A DNA stretch of 18,323 nucleotides from an uncultured Verrucomicrobiota bacterium (GTDB lineage Bacteria > Verrucomicrobiota > Verrucomicrobiae > Verrucomicrobiales > DEV007). Below the pieces are notes generated by a model. That model searched no databases. It was given only the letters and a program-made list of their open reading frames with translations, and had not been told where the DNA came from. The stretch covers positions 1 through 18,323 of the forward strand of contig CACJBM010000042.1 of NCBI GenBank assembly GCA_902591645.1, written 5' to 3'. Shown here piece by piece: positions 15,230 to 18,323 of this stretch; position 1 is the stretch's first letter, and every line of letters starts with the position of its first letter. Made by a program: the position numbers and the translations under genes.

Positions 15230-16378
15230 ATGTTGACTACTTCCCGACGCCAGATGATGGCTTCTTGCGCATCTGCCAGTTTAGCCTTTCCTTTCCTTTC
15301 TCTGGGGGCACAGCCAAAAATTAAAATCACTGGCACCAGAGTCATTAGCTTACGTCCCAACCATTATCATGGTTGGCCTACGCTTGCCCGACGTCAGGAC
15401 GGTGAGTTATTGCTGATCTGTTCTGGAGGTCGTGAAGGGCACGTGTGTCCCTTTGGTCAAGTCGAACTGATGCGTTCTAGGGACGGTGGCCAAACATGGA
15501 CCTTTCCCCGTGTATTGCTTGATAGTCCCATCGATGACCGCGATGCCGGTATTCTGGAAACTGCCAAAGGTACGCTCCTGGCTACGACCTTCACTTCCAA
15601 CGCTTATGATGAATATTACCTTAAAAAAGGTTCCCATAAGAATTGGCCCGAGAAGAGGCGTGAGCAGTGGCTTGCAGCTCATAACCGGGTACCTGCTTCA
15701 GCTCGCAAGAAAGAGCTCGGCAATTGGATGATCCGCTCTACGGATGGAGGGGTAACTTGGAGCCCTCGCTATGACTCTCTAGTCAATAGTCCGCATGGCC
15801 CAGTGAATCTTAAAGATGGTCGAATCATTTATCCCGGGAAAAATCTTTGGCACGAAAAAACATGGATTGGTGTGTGCGAATCAAATGATGACGGTCAATC
15901 GTGGAAGCGCTTGGCTCAAATTCCCACGCGTAAAGGCGATGACCCAGAGAACTATCATGAGTTGCATGGGGTAGAAGCGATTAATGGTAATCTTGTCGTG
16001 CACATCCGTAATCACAATAAGGCGAACAATGGTGAGACACTGCAAACGGAATCAACCGATGGAGGAAAGACTTGGAGTGAGCCTGTTTCTATTGGCGTTT
16101 GGGGACTTCCATCACACTTGCTACGGTTGATGGATGGACGGCTCTTGATGAGTTATGGGCATCGCCGAAAACCTTTTGGTAATCAAGCCCGCGTGAGTAG
16201 CGATCATGGCAAGACTTGGAGCGATCCGGTCATTATTTCGGGTGATGGAGTTGGTGGAGATCTCGGTTATCCAACGACGGTCCAGTTGAATGACGGTTCG
16301 TTAGTGACTGCTTGGTATGAGAAAATGGCTGGCAGTACACTAGCTGTATTGCGTCAATCTAAGTGGAAACTGTCTTAA
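15230..16378 (+). CDS. Exported sialidase-family (BNR/Asp-box) glycosidase
   Basis: A 382-residue six-bladed-propeller protein of the sialidase superfamily. Five Asp boxes (SxDxGxxW) are present: 83-90, 170-177, 218-225, 275-282 and 323-330. The N-terminus has a twin-arginine-like signal (TSRRQMMAS, then a hydrophobic segment to about 27), so export is likely. HYHGWPTLARRQDGELLLICSGG resembles the start of blade one in exo-alpha-sialidase-like proteins. The catalytic Tyr/Glu pair and arginine triad of true neuraminidases cannot be assigned with confidence, so another glycosidase or sugar-binding activity is possible. It sits alone between a terminator and the DUF1592-type gene. Arginine codons are almost all CGN (24 of 27 by my count), unlike its neighbours, which hints at separate ancestry. 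Confidence 0.83.
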   Translation: MLTTSRRQMMASCASASLAFPFLSLGAQPKIKITGTRVISLRPNHYHGWPTLARRQDGELLLICSGGREGHVCPFGQVELMRSRDGGQTWTFPRVLLDSPIDDRDAGILETAKGTLLATTFTSNAYDEYYLKKGSHKNWPEKRREQWLAAHNRVPASARKKELGNWMIRSTDGGVTWSPRYDSLVNSPHGPVNLKDGRIIYPGKNLWHEKTWIGVCESNDDGQSWKRLAQIPTRKGDDPENYHELHGVEAINGNLVVHIRNHNKANNGETLQTESTDGGKTWSEPVSIGVWGLPSHLLRLMDGRLLMSYGHRRKPFGNQARVSSDHGKTWSDPVIISGDGVGGDLGYPTTVQLNDGSLVTAWYEKMAGSTLAVLRQSKWKLS

Positions 16379-16549
16379 ATTTAATGCAGCATTAATATGT
16401 TGGGAATGCGAAAATTCATGAGCGGGAAATAATTAAGTCCGCTCAAAATTGCATAAAAAATGGAAGTGTATAAAATTATAAACAGATGTTGATGGGGGTC
16501 CTTTTACGGTCTTATCGTATCAAAGAACTCGCTTATATTTCCCTTTAAT
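16379..16549. other. Intergenic region with a weak hairpin
   Basis: A 171-bp AT-rich stretch between the sialidase and the DUF1592-type gene. TGAGCGG (16419-16425) pairs with CCGCTCA (16439-16445) around a 13-nt AT-rich loop. Only AAAATT follows, so it is a poor terminator. No promoter pair or ribosome binding site was clear before the ATG at 16550. Confidence 0.35.
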
Positions 16550-18323
16550 ATGAGGTATTACCTTTTTATTTATTACATTATTTCGATATCTTATTTGAAA
16601 TCGGATAATACATTCAAAGAAGAAATCAGACCCTTCTTAAGTGAGTACTGCTTAGATTGTCACGACAACGATTCGAAAAAGGGGGGGCTGAATTTTGAAG
16701 ATTTAAAGTCTAATTTTAAGGTCAACGGTACGAGCTCTGCCTGGGAAAAGATTCTCGAACAGGTAGAGATCGGAATGATGCCGCCGGAGAAAAAAGATCA
16801 ACCCACCGCCACTCAGCGAACCATTGTGGCAGAGTGGATCAAGGATGAGCTGGATAGGGTGGGCAAGGGATTTTCTGTGAGGGCTCGATTACTACTGCCT
16901 GAGTATGGAAACAGGATCAGTCATGAGCTCTTATTTGATGGCTCAGTTAAGGATATGCCTTACACGCCGGCACGATTATGGAGAATAAGCCCTCATATTT
17001 ATAGGGGAAAGCGCTATCAATCAGTCGTGAGGGGAGGGATCGAAGCGGAGCCGGTAAGTTATCTCTCTAAATCAACGGGTATTCGTGATTACTCCTCACA
17101 AGAAGTTATGGATGAGGCTGGATTCATGGCACTACGAATGGCTCTTAGTGATATCATTTCGAGCCAAATACATGATCGAGAATTGCCGGGCCTGAGCTAT
17201 GGGTCAGATAAGGGGAAGCCGATACGAATCGCAGGAAAAGAAAGTTTCAAGGCAATTTCAGAGGCTAAAGGAATGCCGAGCGAGGAATCCATGGCCAGAG
17301 TAGTGAGAGAAGAATTTAATAAAGCGTTCGGACGTCCCATAAATGAGGATGAGTTTGATAGGTATTTCAATTTCATGAAGGCCAACATTAGAGAAGGTGG
17401 CAATGAGGCCGGGTTAAAAACTTCATTACTGGCAATATATCTTTCTACTGGTGCAGTGTACCGAATGGAGCTGGGGCGCGGTGATCCTGATTCGCATGGG
17501 AGAAGGATGCTGTCTTCTCAGGAAATTGCTTTTGCGTTATCTTATGCTCTTACCGATGAGCCGCCTGCAAATAATAAGATTATCAGTCATGCGCTAAGTT
17601 CAGGCAAGCTCAGGACAAGAGTTGATGTTGAAAGGGTTCTCAGAGCAATGATTGCCGAGGGCTCTCCTCCGATACGGAAAAATCTTCCGGCCAGTGCTTT
17701 TCATCGAATGCTACAAGAAGCTCCTCATGGTTACGGTTATTATCCTAGGGTCGTTCGTTTCTTTGAGGAATTCTTTCAGTATCCTAGGGCAGGAGCCACG
17801 TTCAAGGACAGCCCTGGTGCCGCCCTCGGTTCAAGGGCTCTAGTGGGGGCACCCCAAGGACAGATTGTCCGGATCGTAAACGAGGACGTTAGAGTATTTG
17901 AGGAACTACTTACTTCTGAACGTTTTAATATGAGTAAGGAAAAACTTTTACCAGTGTTCAGGGCTCAATTCGAGGAACGTTTAAAAAAGACCCCGGCAGA
18001 TCGTCGGGAAGCGGCCATCAAGAACTATGAGAAAGTTTCTAGGCAGGCGGACAATTTGCCCAATGATACTTTTAGAGCAGGGATTCTTCATGATAATAGT
18101 TGGCTCATTGCTCATTCGACAAACGATGAAAATGATCCTGTTCACCGGGGAATCTGGATCCGTGAGAAGCTCCTGGCGGGGAATTTGCCGGCATTGCCTA
18201 TTGGTGTCGATGCGAATGTTCCCGAAGTTCATGATGAAACATTAAGGCAGAGGTTCGAAGTGACCAGAAAAGCGGAGTGTTGGAAATGTCATAAATCTTT
18301 TGAACCGCTCGGGTGGCCATTCG
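16550..18323 (+). CDS. PSCyt1-DUF1592-DUF1588 c-type cytochrome protein, 3' end outside the window
   Basis: An open frame of 591 codons from ATG 16550 runs off the window with no stop. A short hydrophobic export signal (MRYYLFIYYIISISYL) is followed by a planctomycete-type cytochrome domain with haem motif CLDCH (C34, C37, H38) and a distal methionine region, GMMPPEKKDQPT. The DUF1587 position (about 115-135) is present only as a degenerate LLPEYGNRISHELL. DUF1592 follows around 330-350 (LSSQEIAFALSYALTDEPP). DUF1588 comes next, with NDPVHRGIWIREKLLAGNLP and a second haem motif CWKCH (C577, C580, H581). DUF1585 is expected beyond the edge. Genes of this type usually stand next to a DUF1552 gene, so one may follow. 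The role is thought to be in periplasmic electron transfer, but the substrate is unknown. Confidence 0.85.
   Translation, partial: MRYYLFIYYIISISYLKSDNTFKEEIRPFLSEYCLDCHDNDSKKGGLNFEDLKSNFKVNGTSSAWEKILEQVEIGMMPPEKKDQPTATQRTIVAEWIKDELDRVGKGFSVRARLLLPEYGNRISHELLFDGSVKDMPYTPARLWRISPHIYRGKRYQSVVRGGIEAEPVSYLSKSTGIRDYSSQEVMDEAGFMALRMALSDIISSQIHDRELPGLSYGSDKGKPIRIAGKESFKAISEAKGMPSEESMARVVREEFNKAFGRPINEDEFDRYFNFMKANIREGGNEAGLKTSLLAIYLSTGAVYRMELGRGDPDSHGRRMLSSQEIAFALSYALTDEPPANNKIISHALSSGKLRTRVDVERVLRAMIAEGSPPIRKNLPASAFHRMLQEAPHGYGYYPRVVRFFEEFFQYPRAGATFKDSPGAALGSRALVGAPQGQIVRIVNEDVRVFEELLTSERFNMSKEKLLPVFRAQFEERLKKTPADRREAAIKNYEKVSRQADNLPNDTFRAGILHDNSWLIAHSTNDENDPVHRGIWIREKLLAGNLPALPIGVDANVPEVHDETLRQRFEVTRKAECWKCHKSFEPLGWPF

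Noticed and set aside
16419..16445. Hairpin TGAGCGG/CCGCTCA as a terminator of the sialidase gene
   Set aside because: The stem is 7 bp with a 13-nt loop and no T-run after it.

Overview
The window reads as chromosomal DNA of a member of the Planctomycetes-Verrucomicrobia group, most likely a marine-type Verrucomicrobiota. This is inferred from gene content: a ThuA/Piru_Ver_Nterm giant secreted protein, a Tat-exported DUF1501 protein, a PSCyt1-DUF1592-DUF1588 cytochrome-type protein, secreted squalene-cyclase-fold and EF-hand proteins, and an exported sialidase. No rRNA, tRNA, transposase, integrase, phage gene or CRISPR array was seen. Most genes have weak or no Shine-Dalgarno sequences.

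Layout. Positions 1-123 lead into an outer-membrane DUF5916 protein (124-2271, +). A divergent shikimate-dehydrogenase-like enzyme follows (2325-3239, +), ending in a bidirectional hairpin terminator (3241-3270) shared with a convergent sugar-type MFS transporter (3306-4901, -). A 224-bp divergent intergenic region leads to a CtaA/COX15 haem A synthase (5126-6121, +). This meets a membrane-anchored prenyltransferase/squalene-oxidase-repeat protein (6125-7669, -) tail to tail with a 3-nt gap. A second divergent region carries a possible 26-codon leader ORF whose stop overlaps the start of a small lipoprotein (7892-8419, +).

The centre is a two-gene minus-strand operon: a Gfo/Idh/MocA oxidoreductase (11989-13116), then 2 nt later an 1188-residue secreted mosaic (8420-11986) built as ThuA, calcium-loop beta-propeller, HEAT-like helices, CBM4/9-like domain and azurin-like cupredoxin. 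Divergent from it are a DUF1501 protein (13254-14645, +) and a small exported EF-hand protein with a lysine-rich 7-residue repeat tail (14690-15151, +), closed by a strong terminator (15177-15212). An exported five-Asp-box sialidase (15230-16378, +) with distinct arginine codon use follows. The window ends inside a large c-type-cytochrome/DUF1592 gene (16550 to beyond 18323, +).

How they may fit together (inference): most products act outside the cytoplasm on glycans or at the cell surface. The sialidase, CBM-bearing mosaic, sugar-type MFS carrier and Gfo/Idh oxidoreductase suggest polysaccharide or sugar-derivative use. The cupredoxin, the haem c motifs and haem A synthase point to periplasmic electron transfer. 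The most unusual item is the mosaic protein, which carries a complete type 1 copper site at the place where relatives often carry a haem c domain. No clearly new defence, mobile or regulatory system was identified.
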